From contig NZ_CP038440.1 in the NCBI RefSeq assembly GCF_004683885.1, positions 1,150,001-1,214,000 on the forward strand: DNA of 64,000 nt. The letters are read 5' to 3'. The notes under the pieces are model-generated. The model was not told the origin of the DNA. It searched no databases and saw only the letters and a program-made list of their open reading frames with translations. Positions 15,061-23,942 of this stretch are shown here, in pieces (the first letter of the stretch is position 1; each line of letters begins with the position of its first letter). Source of the DNA: Brevundimonas sp. MF30-B. GTDB taxonomy: Bacteria > Pseudomonadota > Alphaproteobacteria > Caulobacterales > Caulobacteraceae. A program made the translations under genes and the position numbers.

Positions 15061-16399
15061 GGATCATCCCCTGGTTCAGAATGGCTTCCAGGCGGTTGAA
15101 GGAGTCGTCCAGGCGCGTGACGTCGTCCTTGTCCTGGCCCAGAAACGCTTCGAGGGCCGGGTTCAAGGCGATGGCGCGGTCGACGATGGGGTCGGCGCCA
15201 GCACGGTAGGCGCCGATGCGGATCAGCTCTTCCATATTGGCGTAGGCCGACAGGCACTGGCGGGCGCGCTTGTTCAGCTCGCGCTCCTCGGGCAGCTGGC
15301 AGGCCGGCAGGGTGCGACTGACGGACTTCAGCACGTCGATGGCCGGGAAACGGCCGCGCTCGGCGATCTTGCGGTCCATGACGATGTGGCCGTCCAGAAT
15401 GCCTCGAACCGCGTCGGCGATGGGCTCGTCATGATCGCCGCCGTCCACCAGCACGGTGAACAGGGCGGTGATCGGCCCCGCCGTTGTGCCGTCGGCGCGC
15501 ACCGGGCCGGGGCCGGCGCGCTCGAGCAGCTTGGGCAGTTCGGAAAAGACGGTGGGCGTATAGCCCTTGGTCGTCGGCGGCTCGCCGGCCGCCAGGCCGA
15601 TCTCGCGCTGGGCCATGGCGAAGCGGGTGACGGAGTCCATCAGGCACAGGACCTCCAGGTCCTGGTCGCGCAGGAACTCGGAAATGGCCAGAGTCATATA
15701 GGCGGCCTGGCGCCGCTTCAGCGCCGGTTCGTCCGAGGTGGCGACCACGACGATGGCGCGGGCCAGACCCTCTTCGCCCAGGGTCTCCTCGATGAACTCG
15801 CGCACTTCGCGGCCGCGTTCTCCGATCAGGCCGACCACCACCACGTCGCAACTCGCCTGGCGCGCCAGCATGGACAGGAGCACCGACTTGCCGACGCCCG
15901 AACCGGCGAAGATGCCCAGGCGCTGGCCCCGGCAGGTGGTGGTGAAGACGTCCATCGAGCGCACGCCCAGGTCCAGACGCTCGCCGACGCGTCCGCGCGC
16001 ATGGGCTGGCGGCGGGGGCGCACGCAGGGGATAGGGGACCGGGCCCTGGGGCAGGGGGCCCTTGCCGTCGATGGGGTTTCCAAAGGCGTCGATGATGCGG
16101 CCCAGCCAGGCGGTGGTCGGGCGTACGCTGGCGGCGCTGTCGATGATGCGGATGTCGGCGCCCGGCGCCACGCCCTCGACCGGGCCGAAGGGCATCAGCA
16201 GGGCGGTGGAGGCGCGAAAGCCCACCACCTCGGCCGGCAGGGGCGTCAGCCCGCGTCCGCGCACGATCTCGGCCCGCGCGCCTACAGCCAGCCGGCTGAG
16301 CCCGCCGCGGGATTCGATCAGCAGACCCGACACGCCCGCGACCTTGCCGGTCACGACCAGCGGATCGATCGCTTCGACGGCGGCGACGAGATTGCGCAA
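15053..16399 (-). CDS. fliI: Flagellar type III export ATPase FliI
   Basis: A 448-residue F1-beta-like ATPase powering flagellar protein export. N-terminal barrel: [19 protein letters not shown] and [18 protein letters not shown]. Walker A is AGSGVGKS (165-172), followed by [19 protein letters not shown], Walker B-like [33 protein letters not shown], and the arginine-finger region with [12 protein letters not shown]. The start is a TTG. The C-terminus (GMIHE, stop) lies within a heptamer-repeat element, so the final codons and the stop derive from repeat sequence. It is expected to share an operon with fliJ. Confidence 0.95.
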   Translation of the reverse strand: MRNLVAAVEAIDPLVVTGKVAGVSGLLIESRGGLSRLAVGARAEIVRGRGLTPLPAEVVGFRASTALLMPFGPVEGVAPGADIRIIDSAASVRPTTAWLGRIIDAFGNPIDGKGPLPQGPVPYPLRAPPPPAHARGRVGERLDLGVRSMDVFTTTCRGQRLGIFAGSGVGKSVLLSMLARQASCDVVVVGLIGERGREVREFIEETLGEEGLARAIVVVATSDEPALKRRQAAYMTLAISEFLRDQDLEVLCLMDSVTRFAMAQREIGLAAGEPPTTKGYTPTVFSELPKLLERAGPGPVRADGTTAGPITALFTVLVDGGDHDEPIADAVRGILDGHIVMDRKIAERGRFPAIDVLKSVSRTLPACQLPEERELNKRARQCLSAYANMEELIRIGAYRAGADPIVDRAIALNPALEAFLGQDKDDVTRLDDSFNRLEAILNQGMIHE

Positions 16400-16554
16400 A
16401 TGAACGGCCCCGATACTGGGGTTTAGAAGTCGTCCATCGTGGTTAACGGGTGGTGAAGCGGTTGCGGTCGCCCACAGGCTTGTGTGGCGGTCGCCCCTTG
16501 CGAAACGGCGCCGACGCCTATCTCTTGGAGGATCAGCCTCCCGGAGATCTCCCC

Positions 16555-17535
16555 ATGTCCGACGCTTCCTACGACGCCAGCCGCCACCGCAAGTCGGGTC
16601 GCGGCAAGGTCTATGACTCGATCATCGACACCATCGGCGACACGCCGATCGTCGGCTTGCCGCGCCTGTCGGCCGAGATGAACCCCAAGGCCCGCGTGCT
16701 GGCCAAGTTGGAGTTCTTCAACCCGATCGCCTCGGTCAAGGACCGGATCGGGGTCGCCATGATCGAGGCGCTGGAGCAGGCGGGCAAGATCGGCCCCGGC
16801 AGCGTGCTGATCGAGCCGACCAGCGGCAACACCGGCATCGCCCTGGCCTTCGTGGCCGCCGCCAAAGGATACCGCCTGATCCTGTGCATGCCCGAGAGCA
16901 TGTCGATCGAGCGGCGCAAGATGCTGGCCCTGCTGGGCGCCGAGCTTGAGCTGACCCCGGCCGAGAAGGGCATGAAGGGCGCCATCGCCCGCGCCGCGGA
17001 ACTGCTCGAGAAGACGCCTGGCGCCGTCAGCCCAGCCCAGTTCGACAATCTGGCCAATCCCGCCATCCACGAGGTCACCACGGCCGAGGAGATTTGGAAC
17101 GATACGGCCGGCGCGGTCGACATCGTCATTTCGGGCGTCGGCACCGGCGGCACCATCACCGGCGTCGGCCACGCCCTGAAGGCCAAGAAGGCCTCGGTGC
17201 GGATGATCGCGGTGGAGCCGACCGCCTCGCCCGTGCTGTCCGGTGGCGAGCCGGGGCCGCACAAGATCCAGGGCATCGGCGCGGGCTTTGTGCCCTCTAT
17301 CGTCGACCGCCAGGTGATCGACGGCGTCGAACAGGTCTCGAACGAAGACGCCTTCGACATGGCTCGCAAGGTCGCGCGGGTGGAGGGGATTCCGGTTGGC
17401 ATCTCGTCCGGCGCGGCCCTGGTCGCCGCCTTCCGCCAGGCGGCGCTGGAGGAAAACGCCGGCAAGACCATCGTCGCCATCATCCCCAGCTTCGCCGAAC
17501 GCTATCTGTCGACGGCGCTGTTCGAGGGGCTCTAG
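16555..17535 (+). CDS. cysK: Cysteine synthase A (O-acetylserine sulfhydrylase)
   Basis: A 326-residue PLP enzyme making L-cysteine from O-acetyl-L-serine and sulfide. The ATG at 16555 is supported by GGAG 9 nt upstream. Key features: [11 protein letters not shown], the PLP lysine in [11 protein letters not shown] (Lys62), the substrate loop [13 protein letters not shown], the phosphate-binding [27 protein letters not shown], and SSGAAL. The length is typical. The stop shares a CTAG with the stop of the convergent membrane-protein gene. A TTAAC tetramer lies at 16442 in the gap to fliI. Confidence 0.96.
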   Translation: MSDASYDASRHRKSGRGKVYDSIIDTIGDTPIVGLPRLSAEMNPKARVLAKLEFFNPIASVKDRIGVAMIEALEQAGKIGPGSVLIEPTSGNTGIALAFVAAAKGYRLILCMPESMSIERRKMLALLGAELELTPAEKGMKGAIARAAELLEKTPGAVSPAQFDNLANPAIHEVTTAEEIWNDTAGAVDIVISGVGTGGTITGVGHALKAKKASVRMIAVEPTASPVLSGGEPGPHKIQGIGAGFVPSIVDRQVIDGVEQVSNEDAFDMARKVARVEGIPVGISSGAALVAAFRQAALEENAGKTIVAIIPSFAERYLSTALFEGL

Positions 17536-18269
17536 GGTCCGGCGAGGCCGCCGAAGAGACCGATCGCCATCACCGGTATCATGCCGATCTGCGCGGCCAG
17601 CTGCATCAGGAAGGCCAGGGCAACACCCTTTACCACGCCGCCGGCAGGGGTGCGCCACCACCGGCCGCGCCCCGCTCTGACGAAGGCGACGACGCCGAGC
17701 AAGACGGTCAGGGGCCAGGTGATCCAGACCAGCTGCGGATCGTAGCTGAACCAGGCGATCGGCAGCAGGGTGATCGTCCAGACGTTCAGAAATACGAAGC
17801 TGGCTCGCAGACCCCGGCGCCAGCCCAGGTTCTCGCGATCCCAAAGCCTGAGGACTGGCATGGCCGCCAAGGCGTAGAAGGCCGACAGGATCGGCACGAG
17901 CGTCAGGCTCATCCAGCTGTCGACATCGGCAAGGAAGGCTTCGCTGGACTTTCCGGATTGCTCGATCAGCGGCGCGTAGAACTCGGACGGCAGCTGGCTC
18001 ATGATCCCGCCTGCTCCGCCCCGGAAGAACAGCAGGAGCATCAGGGCCCCGCACAGCGCCAGATACAACTTCAGAGGACGAGTGTAGACGCCGCCCGCCG
18101 TGGGCCCCAGCGTCATATAGGCCTCCAGAACCGTCCGTGGCGTGAGGAGAGTGTCGCGCAGGGTGCGAATCTCGACCTGGCCGACGCCGATCGAATCCTC
18201 GCTGAACTCGGCGACGCCGAGCGGGTTGCGTTTCGACCGATCTCGGCTGTCGTTACGACCTTCGCTCAT
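17532..18269 (-). CDS. DUF3667-like multipass membrane protein
   Basis: A 245-residue inner-membrane protein starting at the ATG at 18269, with a purine-rich site upstream. The cytoplasmic N-terminus is acidic. It is followed by [21 protein letters not shown] and [21 protein letters not shown], which resemble the DUF3667 core (a relaxed tail before four or five membrane spans), but the zinc-ribbon N-terminus of many DUF3667 proteins is missing. Further spans lie around [51 protein letters not shown] and [24 protein letters not shown]. The function is unknown. Confidence 0.75.
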   Translation of the reverse strand: MSEGRNDSRDRSKRNPLGVAEFSEDSIGVGQVEIRTLRDTLLTPRTVLEAYMTLGPTAGGVYTRPLKLYLALCGALMLLLFFRGGAGGIMSQLPSEFYAPLIEQSGKSSEAFLADVDSWMSLTLVPILSAFYALAAMPVLRLWDRENLGWRRGLRASFVFLNVWTITLLPIAWFSYDPQLVWITWPLTVLLGVVAFVRAGRGRWWRTPAGGVVKGVALAFLMQLAAQIGMIPVMAIGLFGGLAGP

Positions 18270-18371
18270 CTCGGCGCCCCCTCGAGGGAGGCACGGTGTC
18301 ACACCCGGCACACGAGGGCCAGCTTTCCGCGCCGTCACCCCTGATTAACCGCTGAACGCTAGCCTGCGGCC

Positions 18372-19595
18372 ATGGGTGACGCTCCAAGGCTTGAAGAGAC
18401 GCCGGACCAACCTCCAGTCGAGGCCTTCCGCGCACGCCGGGCGCTGCTCAAGCGCCTGGCCGACGTGGTGTCCCTGCCGGCCAGCCGGATCAACGCCTTC
18501 GAGCGCTCGGTGACGGGCGATCTGCTGGTCGAGATGCTGCGCATGGCGGCGCCGAAGGAACGCGAGCGCGTGGCGGTCCGTTTGGCGCCGCTCAGCGAGA
18601 TTCCCAACACCCTCACGCGCCTGCTGCTGCGCGACGAGCCGCAGGTGGCGCGACACCTGATCGAGCAGTGCGCGTCTCTGACCGACGCCGACCTGACCGC
18701 CTGCGCCCGGGACGCCACTGAAGTGCATCGGCTGATGATCGCTCAGCGACGCGGCCTGTCCGAGGTCGTCACTGAGACCTTGATGAGCTTTGGCGAAGAC
18801 GCCGTCATCGAGGCGGTGCTCAAGAACGGCGCGGCGCGCTTGTCCCAGACCGGCCTGGAGGGGGTGGTCAGCCTCAGCCGCCAGTCTCCCGCCCTGTGCA
18901 AGCACCTGTTGCGCCGACCCGAACTGCGGCCTTCAGGCGCCTACGTGATGTTCTGGTGGTGCGGGCCCGAGGATCGCAAGACCATCCTCCAACGCTTCGC
19001 GGTTTCGCGCGAGGTCATGCAGGAGGTCGCCGACGAGGTTTTCGCCTTGGCGGCTCAGGAGAACTGGCAGGATCCCGTTGCGCGCAAGGCGCTGCAGTTC
19101 ATCGAGCGGCGGCAGAGAAATCGGGCCGCCATCGCCAAAAGCCCGTACGGATCCCTGGAGCATGCGATCGCCACCGCTGCAAAGGACGGTCTGGGCCGTG
19201 CGGTAGCCAGCGAGATCGCCTATCTGGCGGGCGTCAAACCGCTGACCGGCGCCAAGATCCTGGGCGATCCTGGAGGTGAGCCGCTGGCCATTCTGTGCAA
19301 GGCCACAGGGCTTTCGCGTCTGGACCTCCAAAACCTTTGGACATCGATGCGTCGGCCGGAAACGGACGCCGAGGGTCGGATTCATCCGTCTTGGGAGCGC
19401 GTCCAGGTCACCTATGAAATGCTGGCGGTAGACCGTGCGCAGACGGTTCTGAGGTATTGGAACTGGTCGTTGTCCTCGGCGCTTACGCCGGCTCTTCTTC
19501 GGGCGATACGCGAAGGAGAGGATGAAGCGATCGACGAATATTCGGCGCCTGAGCGCGCCGCGATGATGGCGCTGGCCGAAAACTTCGGCCGATGA
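18372..19595 (+). CDS. DUF2336 domain protein
   Basis: A 407-residue all-helical cytoplasmic protein. DUF2336 features are HEAT-like helical repeats such as ALLKRLADVVSLPASRINAFERSVTGDLLVEMLRMA, LSEIPNTLTRLLLRDEPQVARHLIEQC, DLTACARDATEVHRLMIAQR and GLSEVVTETLMSFGEDAVIEAVLKNGAARLS. The family is alphaproteobacterial and uncharacterised. It lies just upstream of mucR in the same direction, separated by 131 bp. A paralogue lies on the other side of mucR on the opposite strand. A lone TTAACC sits at 18345 in its promoter gap. Confidence 0.85.
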   Translation: MGDAPRLEETPDQPPVEAFRARRALLKRLADVVSLPASRINAFERSVTGDLLVEMLRMAAPKERERVAVRLAPLSEIPNTLTRLLLRDEPQVARHLIEQCASLTDADLTACARDATEVHRLMIAQRRGLSEVVTETLMSFGEDAVIEAVLKNGAARLSQTGLEGVVSLSRQSPALCKHLLRRPELRPSGAYVMFWWCGPEDRKTILQRFAVSREVMQEVADEVFALAAQENWQDPVARKALQFIERRQRNRAAIAKSPYGSLEHAIATAAKDGLGRAVASEIAYLAGVKPLTGAKILGDPGGEPLAILCKATGLSRLDLQNLWTSMRRPETDAEGRIHPSWERVQVTYEMLAVDRAQTVLRYWNWSLSSALTPALLRAIREGEDEAIDEYSAPERAAMMALAENFGR

Positions 19596-19726
19596 AACCG
19601 ATCGGTCTCTAGACTTCGGTCAGCGTAATCTTGCTTTCAGGGGAAGCTGTCCCTATTCACTCGGACATGGGCTGATCCGAAGCGATCAGTCATGCTCGCA
19701 TCATCACAAGAACAAGGCGGCTTCCC

Positions 19727-20155
19727 ATGGAAGAAGGACCCGAACTGCTGGAAATGACGGCTGATATCGTTTCGGCCTATGTCGGCAACAACACGGTGGA
19801 CGCCTCGGCGCTGCCGTCGCTGATCGCCAGCATCCATACGGCCCTGGCCCAGGCCACGGGTGCCGCCGCAGAGCCCGAGCCCGAGCCGCAGGAGCCGGCC
19901 GTGCCGGTCCGCAAGTCGATCAGCCCTGACTTCCTGATCTGCCTGGAGGATGGTCGCAAGTTCAAGTCGCTGAAGCGCCACCTGCGCACCAAGTACGACA
20001 TGAGCCCGGAAGAGTATCGGGCCAAGTGGGGCCTGCCCAAGGACTATCCGATGGTCGCCCCGAACTACGCCAAGGCGCGTTCGGAACTGGCCAAGCAGAT
20101 GGGCCTGGGCCAGGGCGGCCGCAAACCCGCCCGCGCCGGCCGCGCCAAGAAGTAA
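19727..20155 (+). CDS. mucR: MucR/Ros-family zinc-finger transcriptional regulator
   Basis: A 142-residue regulator. The N-terminal helical part (LLEMTADIVSAYVGNNTVDASALPSLIASIHTAL) is typical of MucR oligomerisation. The acidic PEPEPEPQEP linker precedes the prokaryotic zinc finger FLICLEDGRKFKSLKRHLRTKYDMSPEEYRAKWGLPKDYPMVAPNYAKARS, here summarised by its landmarks Cys in LICLED and His in KRHL. The C-terminus is basic (GGRKPARAGRAKK). MucR proteins are H-NS-like repressors binding AT-rich DNA. In Caulobacter, MucR1/2 act with SciP to oppose CtrA-activated promoters. A bidirectional terminator follows. Confidence 0.93.
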   Translation: MEEGPELLEMTADIVSAYVGNNTVDASALPSLIASIHTALAQATGAAAEPEPEPQEPAVPVRKSISPDFLICLEDGRKFKSLKRHLRTKYDMSPEEYRAKWGLPKDYPMVAPNYAKARSELAKQMGLGQGGRKPARAGRAKK

Positions 20156-20174
20156 GGTCTGACATCAGATCGAG

Positions 20175-20209
20175 AAACGCCCGCTTCCCGCAAGGGAGGC
20201 GGGCGTTTT
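20175..20209. terminator. Bidirectional terminator between mucR and the second DUF2336 gene
   Basis: Stem ACGCCCGCTTCCC / GGGAGGCGGGCGT (one G-T pair) with a 4-nt GCAA loop, flanked by AAA on the left and TTTT on the right. It therefore works for both convergent genes. Confidence 0.85.
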
Positions 20210-20219
20210 CATGTGCGGA

Positions 20220-21332
20220 TCAGGCGGCTTGCGCTTCGCGACGCAGCCGCCAGAAGCGCAGGGTGCGCAGCGCCGCCTCGCGTTTAAGCTCGGCGTACAT
20301 GCGGGCGTAGGCGTGCGCCTTGGCCATGGCGTCGCCCTCGGTGTTGAGCAGGGCGACGGCGTAGGTCAGGAAGAGCGAGCGGTCGAGATCCGCCGCCTTG
20401 CAGACCACGGCCAAGGCGTCCAACTCGCGCCGCTCGACGATCTGGCGCGCGGTGTGGAAATCGATGTCGGCCAGCTGGGCGAGGGCGATGTAGAAGGCCG
20501 TGCGGCTGCCCGACCGCAGGAAGCGGGCCAGCATCTGAGGCGTCAGCTGATTGGCGGCGCGCAACTCTTCGACATAGCTGACACACTCCGCATAATCGGC
20601 CGGCAGGACGCCGTCTTCGGTGGCGACGCGGGTGCGCCCGGCCGCCAGGGCGCTCTCCAGCAGCGCGGGATCCAATCGGGCGTTCTGCTCCAGGATCTGA
20701 TGGCGGAGGCGCTGCTCGACGACGAAATACATTTCATTCAGCAGATCGATCGGCAGGGCCTTTCGCGCCACCGTCGCTTCGTGCAGGGCCGGATTGACCA
20801 AGGCGCGCTCGACGGCCTGTTCGGAGGCGTCGCGCGACAGGCGGGCGCCGTCGTTGCGCAGAAGGACGTTCAGCGTCTCGTCGTCCCCGTGGGCCACGAT
20901 GGCGTCGGACACGGCTTCTGACACGACCTCGCGCTGGGACACCGCGCGGATGTGCAACTGCGACCGGCGCCCGATCACCTCGATGAGGTCGGCGTCCGTG
21001 AGCACGGGGGACGAGCGCAACACGGACTGGGCCACAGCCGCGTCGTCGCGCGACAGGGTGCGGATCAGATAGGGCGGCGCCTCCAGAGCGTCGGCGAACC
21101 GCCGGGCCAGTTCGGCGCGCACGGCCGTCTCCATTTCCGAGGCGAGCTGGCTCAGGACCTGGCCGTACAGTTCGGCCTCGGCCGCCGTGCGGTCGGGCGA
21201 CCCGAAGAAGTGCTCGGTAAGCTCCCTCAGCAGGGCGCGGCGCTTCTCGCTGGACGGCTCGCGGGCGAGTTCGATCAGGTCGGGCAGCCGCGTGCCCAGA
21301 CTGGCGGCGACTTCAGCGACGGCCTCGCTCAT
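20220..21332 (-). CDS. DUF2336 domain protein (second copy)
   Basis: A 370-residue helical protein, paralogous in family to the gene at 18372. Landmarks: LPDLIELAREPSSEKRRALLRELTEHFF at the start, ELARRFADALEAPPYLIRTLSRDD, ADLIEVIGRRSQLHIRAVSQREVVSEAVSDAIVAHGDDETLNVLLRN, GARLSRDASEQAVERALVNPALHEATVARK, and FLRSGSRTAFYIALAQLADIDFHTARQIVERRELDALAVVCKAADLDRSLFLTYAVALL. Its start overlaps the stop of the upstream Pro/Ala-rich secreted-protein gene (ATGA), so the two are translationally coupled. The function is unknown. Confidence 0.87.
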   Translation of the reverse strand: MSEAVAEVAASLGTRLPDLIELAREPSSEKRRALLRELTEHFFGSPDRTAAEAELYGQVLSQLASEMETAVRAELARRFADALEAPPYLIRTLSRDDAAVAQSVLRSSPVLTDADLIEVIGRRSQLHIRAVSQREVVSEAVSDAIVAHGDDETLNVLLRNDGARLSRDASEQAVERALVNPALHEATVARKALPIDLLNEMYFVVEQRLRHQILEQNARLDPALLESALAAGRTRVATEDGVLPADYAECVSYVEELRAANQLTPQMLARFLRSGSRTAFYIALAQLADIDFHTARQIVERRELDALAVVCKAADLDRSLFLTYAVALLNTEGDAMAKAHAYARMYAELKREAALRTLRFWRLRREAQAA

Positions 21333-22252
21333 GGAATGAAATCCGCCTCGACCTGCGGCGCGGCGCGCACCCGGCCCTGGGCGTCGCGATACAGGGGCGG
21401 CGGCTCAGGCGGGGCGGCGAGGTCGCCGGACGATGGAATCTCGTCCATCTGCACCGGCAGGGCGTCGAGATAGACCGGCGGCGGGGTCGGCACGGAATCG
21501 GGCTGGCGGCCGGCCTGACGGTGCAGGGAGTAGTAGCGCGAGCCCTGGCCCGCAGCGCCGGCGATGACGCGCGGCTGTGGGGCGGCCTGGGCCGGGGCTT
21601 GAGCGGCCTGCGGGGGTGCATGCTCGGCGGGCGGCGCGGAAGCTGGCGGCGCGCCGGTCTCGGCGGCCGGGCGCTGCAGGCGGAAGATCGGCGCGTCGCG
21701 GCGCGGAGCCATGGGGTCGTAGGCGGGGTCGGCGGCCGGCGCCGCTTCGCGCAGCGGGGCGGCTTCTCGGGCCGTCTCACGCACGGGTTCGGGGATGGGC
21801 GCCGGCGGCGGCGCGTAGGCCGGAACGGGGACGGGCGCGGGCGCGGCCTCGCGGACGACCTCATGCATCGGGGCGGCGGCGGCGGTGAGCGGCGGCGGCG
21901 CATAGGCCGTCTCAGCCGGCGTGGAATAGACGACGGCCGGGGCCTCACGCGGCGGCAGCCAGGCGCTCGCGGGCGTCAGGCCCGGGCGCGGGGCCTCGGC
22001 CATGGGCGCGCGGGCGATCAAGCGCGCCGACGGCGGGCGCAGGGTCCGGGCCGCCGGGGCGTCGACCACAGGCGACGAGGCGACAGGGGCCGCGGGCTCA
22101 GGAGCGGCGGCTTGCGGTGCGGCGACCGCGCCCTTGCCGGGCCAGGACAGGTAGCGCAGGCCGTTGGCCCCGACCTGGCTGGACTGGGCGAGCGCGGGCG
22201 CGGCGACGCCGCAGGCGGCGACGGCGGCGATAAGGGCGAGGCGACGACGCAC
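21329..22252 (-). CDS. Secreted proline/alanine-rich protein
   Basis: About 307 residues from a GTG at 22252. That start is chosen because it begins a good Sec signal peptide (MRRRLALIAAVAACGVAAPALA); the frame is open much further upstream, but over another gene. The mature protein starts QSSQVGANGLRYLSWPGKGAV, then becomes low-complexity Pro/Ala-rich for about 200 residues (repeated PAPVPVPAYAPPPAPIPEP-type stretches). It ends with a tyrosine-bearing segment (GQGSRYYSLHRQAGRQPDSVPTP). Such proteins often span or line the periplasm. No domain is recognised. It is coupled to the DUF2336 gene. Confidence 0.65.
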   Translation of the reverse strand: MRRRLALIAAVAACGVAAPALAQSSQVGANGLRYLSWPGKGAVAAPQAAAPEPAAPVASSPVVDAPAARTLRPPSARLIARAPMAEAPRPGLTPASAWLPPREAPAVVYSTPAETAYAPPPLTAAAAPMHEVVREAAPAPVPVPAYAPPPAPIPEPVRETAREAAPLREAAPAADPAYDPMAPRRDAPIFRLQRPAAETGAPPASAPPAEHAPPQAAQAPAQAAPQPRVIAGAAGQGSRYYSLHRQAGRQPDSVPTPPPVYLDALPVQMDEIPSSGDLAAPPEPPPLYRDAQGRVRAAPQVEADFIP

Positions 22253-22326
22253 GGCGGCTCCGACAGGACGAAGGGCGATCGTCGGAGCGTACGGCGCCGG
22301 GCTTAATCCGCCGCTAACGTCCAGGT

Positions 22327-23328
22327 TCAGCCTCGGCCGGGCAGATAGGCGTCGGTGAAGAGATCGCGCGGGGCGGGCGCCGAGGCGAACAGGCCGGCCT
22401 GGACCGCCGCTTCCCCCGTCATGACCCAGCGCTCGGTGGTCATGGCGCCCAGGCCGAACAGGGCGGCGTCGCCGCCGTCGACGAGGGCGAAGGTCTTCAG
22501 CCGGTCGCGGGCGGCCGACTGGGCGCGTTCCGTCAGCTGGGGCGCCGAGCGGCGCATCAGGGCGTGCGCCTCGCCGGGATCGCCCTGCAGATAGTCGCGC
22601 CAACCCTCGACCACGGCGGCGATGAAGCCGCGCAAGGCCCGGGCGTTGTCGCGCGCGAAGGCCGTGGGAGCCAGAAGCGCGCCGCCATAGGGCGGATAGC
22701 CGTCGTCGGCGGCCAGGCGGATCGCGGGGCGGGTCTGAAGCACCGCCTCGGGCGCAGTCAGCAGATCGCCCACGAGCACGGCCCGCGGGGCGTCGAAGAA
22801 GCCCTCGACGCCGGCCGGCTGGCGCTGGTCCTCGCTGAGTCCGTACCGGGCGCGCAGCCAGGGCCACAGCAGGCGCGCATCCTCCGGGTCGATCAGTATG
22901 GGGCGGTCGCGCAGATCGCCGGCCGACGCCAGGCCGCCTGCGCCGCGCGCGAAGAAGGCCAGGGGGCTTTTCTGGAAGAAGGCGGCCACGGCGCGCACCG
23001 GCGCGCGCTGGGCGGCCAGGTCCAGGGCCGTCAGCCCGTCGGAGGCCAGGGCCAGTTCGGCCGCAGAGGCCGCCAGACGTTCGCCCAGGCCGCCTTCGCC
23101 GCTCAGCATCTCGACCGTAAGGCGCTGCTTTTCGAAGCCGCCGGACGCCAGCGCCTGGAAGACGCCCGCCTGACCCAGGCCGGCCTGGGCGTCCAGCGCC
23201 AGCCGCAGCCGCACCCGCCCTTGGGAGTCGGTCGGCGCCGTGCCGCGGCCGCAGGCGCCGAGCAGGCCGATGGCCGCGCCGCCCACAATCAGGCCGCGAC
23301 GGCCGATTCGAGGGGAAACGGGCGACAT
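22327..23328 (-). CDS. Tat-exported ABC transporter substrate-binding lipoprotein (NMT1/SsuA-like)
   Basis: A 333-residue protein. The N-terminus has a twin-arginine motif (RIGRRGLIVGG) running into a lipobox LLGAC, so it is probably a Tat-exported lipoprotein. The fold matches NMT1/THI5/SsuA-like periplasmic binding proteins: RLRLALDAQAGLGQAGVFQAL, GFEKQRLTVEMLSGEGGLGERLAASAAELALAS, AVAAFFQKSPLAFFARG, and FARDNARALRGFIAAVVEGWRDYLQGD. Typical ligands are sulfonates, thiamine precursors or nitrate. No permease or ATPase gene is adjacent, so the ligand and transporter are unknown. Confidence 0.8.
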   Translation of the reverse strand: MSPVSPRIGRRGLIVGGAAIGLLGACGRGTAPTDSQGRVRLRLALDAQAGLGQAGVFQALASGGFEKQRLTVEMLSGEGGLGERLAASAAELALASDGLTALDLAAQRAPVRAVAAFFQKSPLAFFARGAGGLASAGDLRDRPILIDPEDARLLWPWLRARYGLSEDQRQPAGVEGFFDAPRAVLVGDLLTAPEAVLQTRPAIRLAADDGYPPYGGALLAPTAFARDNARALRGFIAAVVEGWRDYLQGDPGEAHALMRRSAPQLTERAQSAARDRLKTFALVDGGDAALFGLGAMTTERWVMTGEAAVQAGLFASAPAPRDLFTDAYLPGRG

Positions 23329-23410
23329 GACCGAGACTTAGAATGCAGGTGAGGTCTTGGAAAGCCGGCGTGTGCAGCGCGCCGGGCGTCGTGGCGGACG
23401 CCGGAATTGA

Positions 23411-23476
23411 GCGAGGGCGCGGGACCCCGGTCGAACCGTTGGTCTCGCGCCCTCGCCAAGTCCGGGTTGGACTTGG
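23411..23476 (-). other. Tandem stable hairpins in the gene-poor 23.33-23.94 kb stretch
   Basis: Hairpin A: GCGAGGGCGCGGGACC (23411-23426) pairs with GGTCTCGCGCCCTCGC (23441-23456) with one mismatch, and its loop can fold again. Hairpin B: CCAAGTCC (23456-23463) / GGACTTGG (23469-23476), perfect. They lie just past the stop of a small minus-strand ORF and could end its transcript, or belong to a structured RNA. No T-run follows. Confidence 0.5.
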
Positions 23477-23486
23477 CCGTTGAGGG

Positions 23487-23675
23487 TCAGAACCTTGGCC
23501 TGGGCGCCGGTCGGGCGAACCCGAATGGCGGTCGGCTGTATCCTGGCGGCTCCTGGTCTCTGGCGTTCCGCGGGGCGTGAGCCCTGCGCCGTCCGTCGAT
23601 CCCGGCCTGGTTCTCCGTGAACCTGGCGCCGAGGCGCTTCGGTTCGGGAGCCTGGGCCCTGTCTGGTCGCTTCAT
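23487..23675 (-). CDS. Possible small basic protein (62 aa)
   Basis: ATG at 23675. The product is basic and proline-rich with no hydrophobic segment: MKRPDRAQAPEPKRLGARF at the start and EPPGYSRPPFGFARPAPRPRF at the end. Third-codon-position GC is about 79%, lower than in the neighbouring strong genes, so coding is uncertain. A GAGG lies about 12 nt upstream and paired hairpins follow the stop, which fits a short transcription unit. The rest of 23329-23942 shows only an inverted repeat (CCTGTGGACA at 23861, TGTCCACAGG at 23916) and no other convincing gene. Confidence 0.3.
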   Translation of the reverse strand: MKRPDRAQAPEPKRLGARFTENQAGIDGRRRAHAPRNARDQEPPGYSRPPFGFARPAPRPRF

Positions 23676-23942
23676 CCGGTCCGAAGACCTCAGGAAGCGT
23701 CCTGATCAGAGAGCCGGACCGACCCGCTTGAACTCCAGGTCTCCCTGGTTTTCCGCGCCGCCGTGTCCCTCGGCCTGTTGACGTTCCCGCAGATGCCGCT
23801 ATGACGCAAGCACCCGATCTTCCGGCGCTGTGCGGAAACGCAGCCGATGCGGTGGGCAAGCCTGTGGACATCGGTGGATGGTTTCGATTCGCCGCGGCGG
23901 ATCAGAGGCTTGCGCTGTCCACAGGAAAGCGGCCTCGGCTGA

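Noticed and set aside
23400..23940. tmRNA, RNase P RNA, 4.5S or 6S RNA in the gene-poor stretch
   Set aside because: Conserved landmarks (a tag sequence, GGAAAGTCC-type motif, SRP tetraloop region) were not found by eye.
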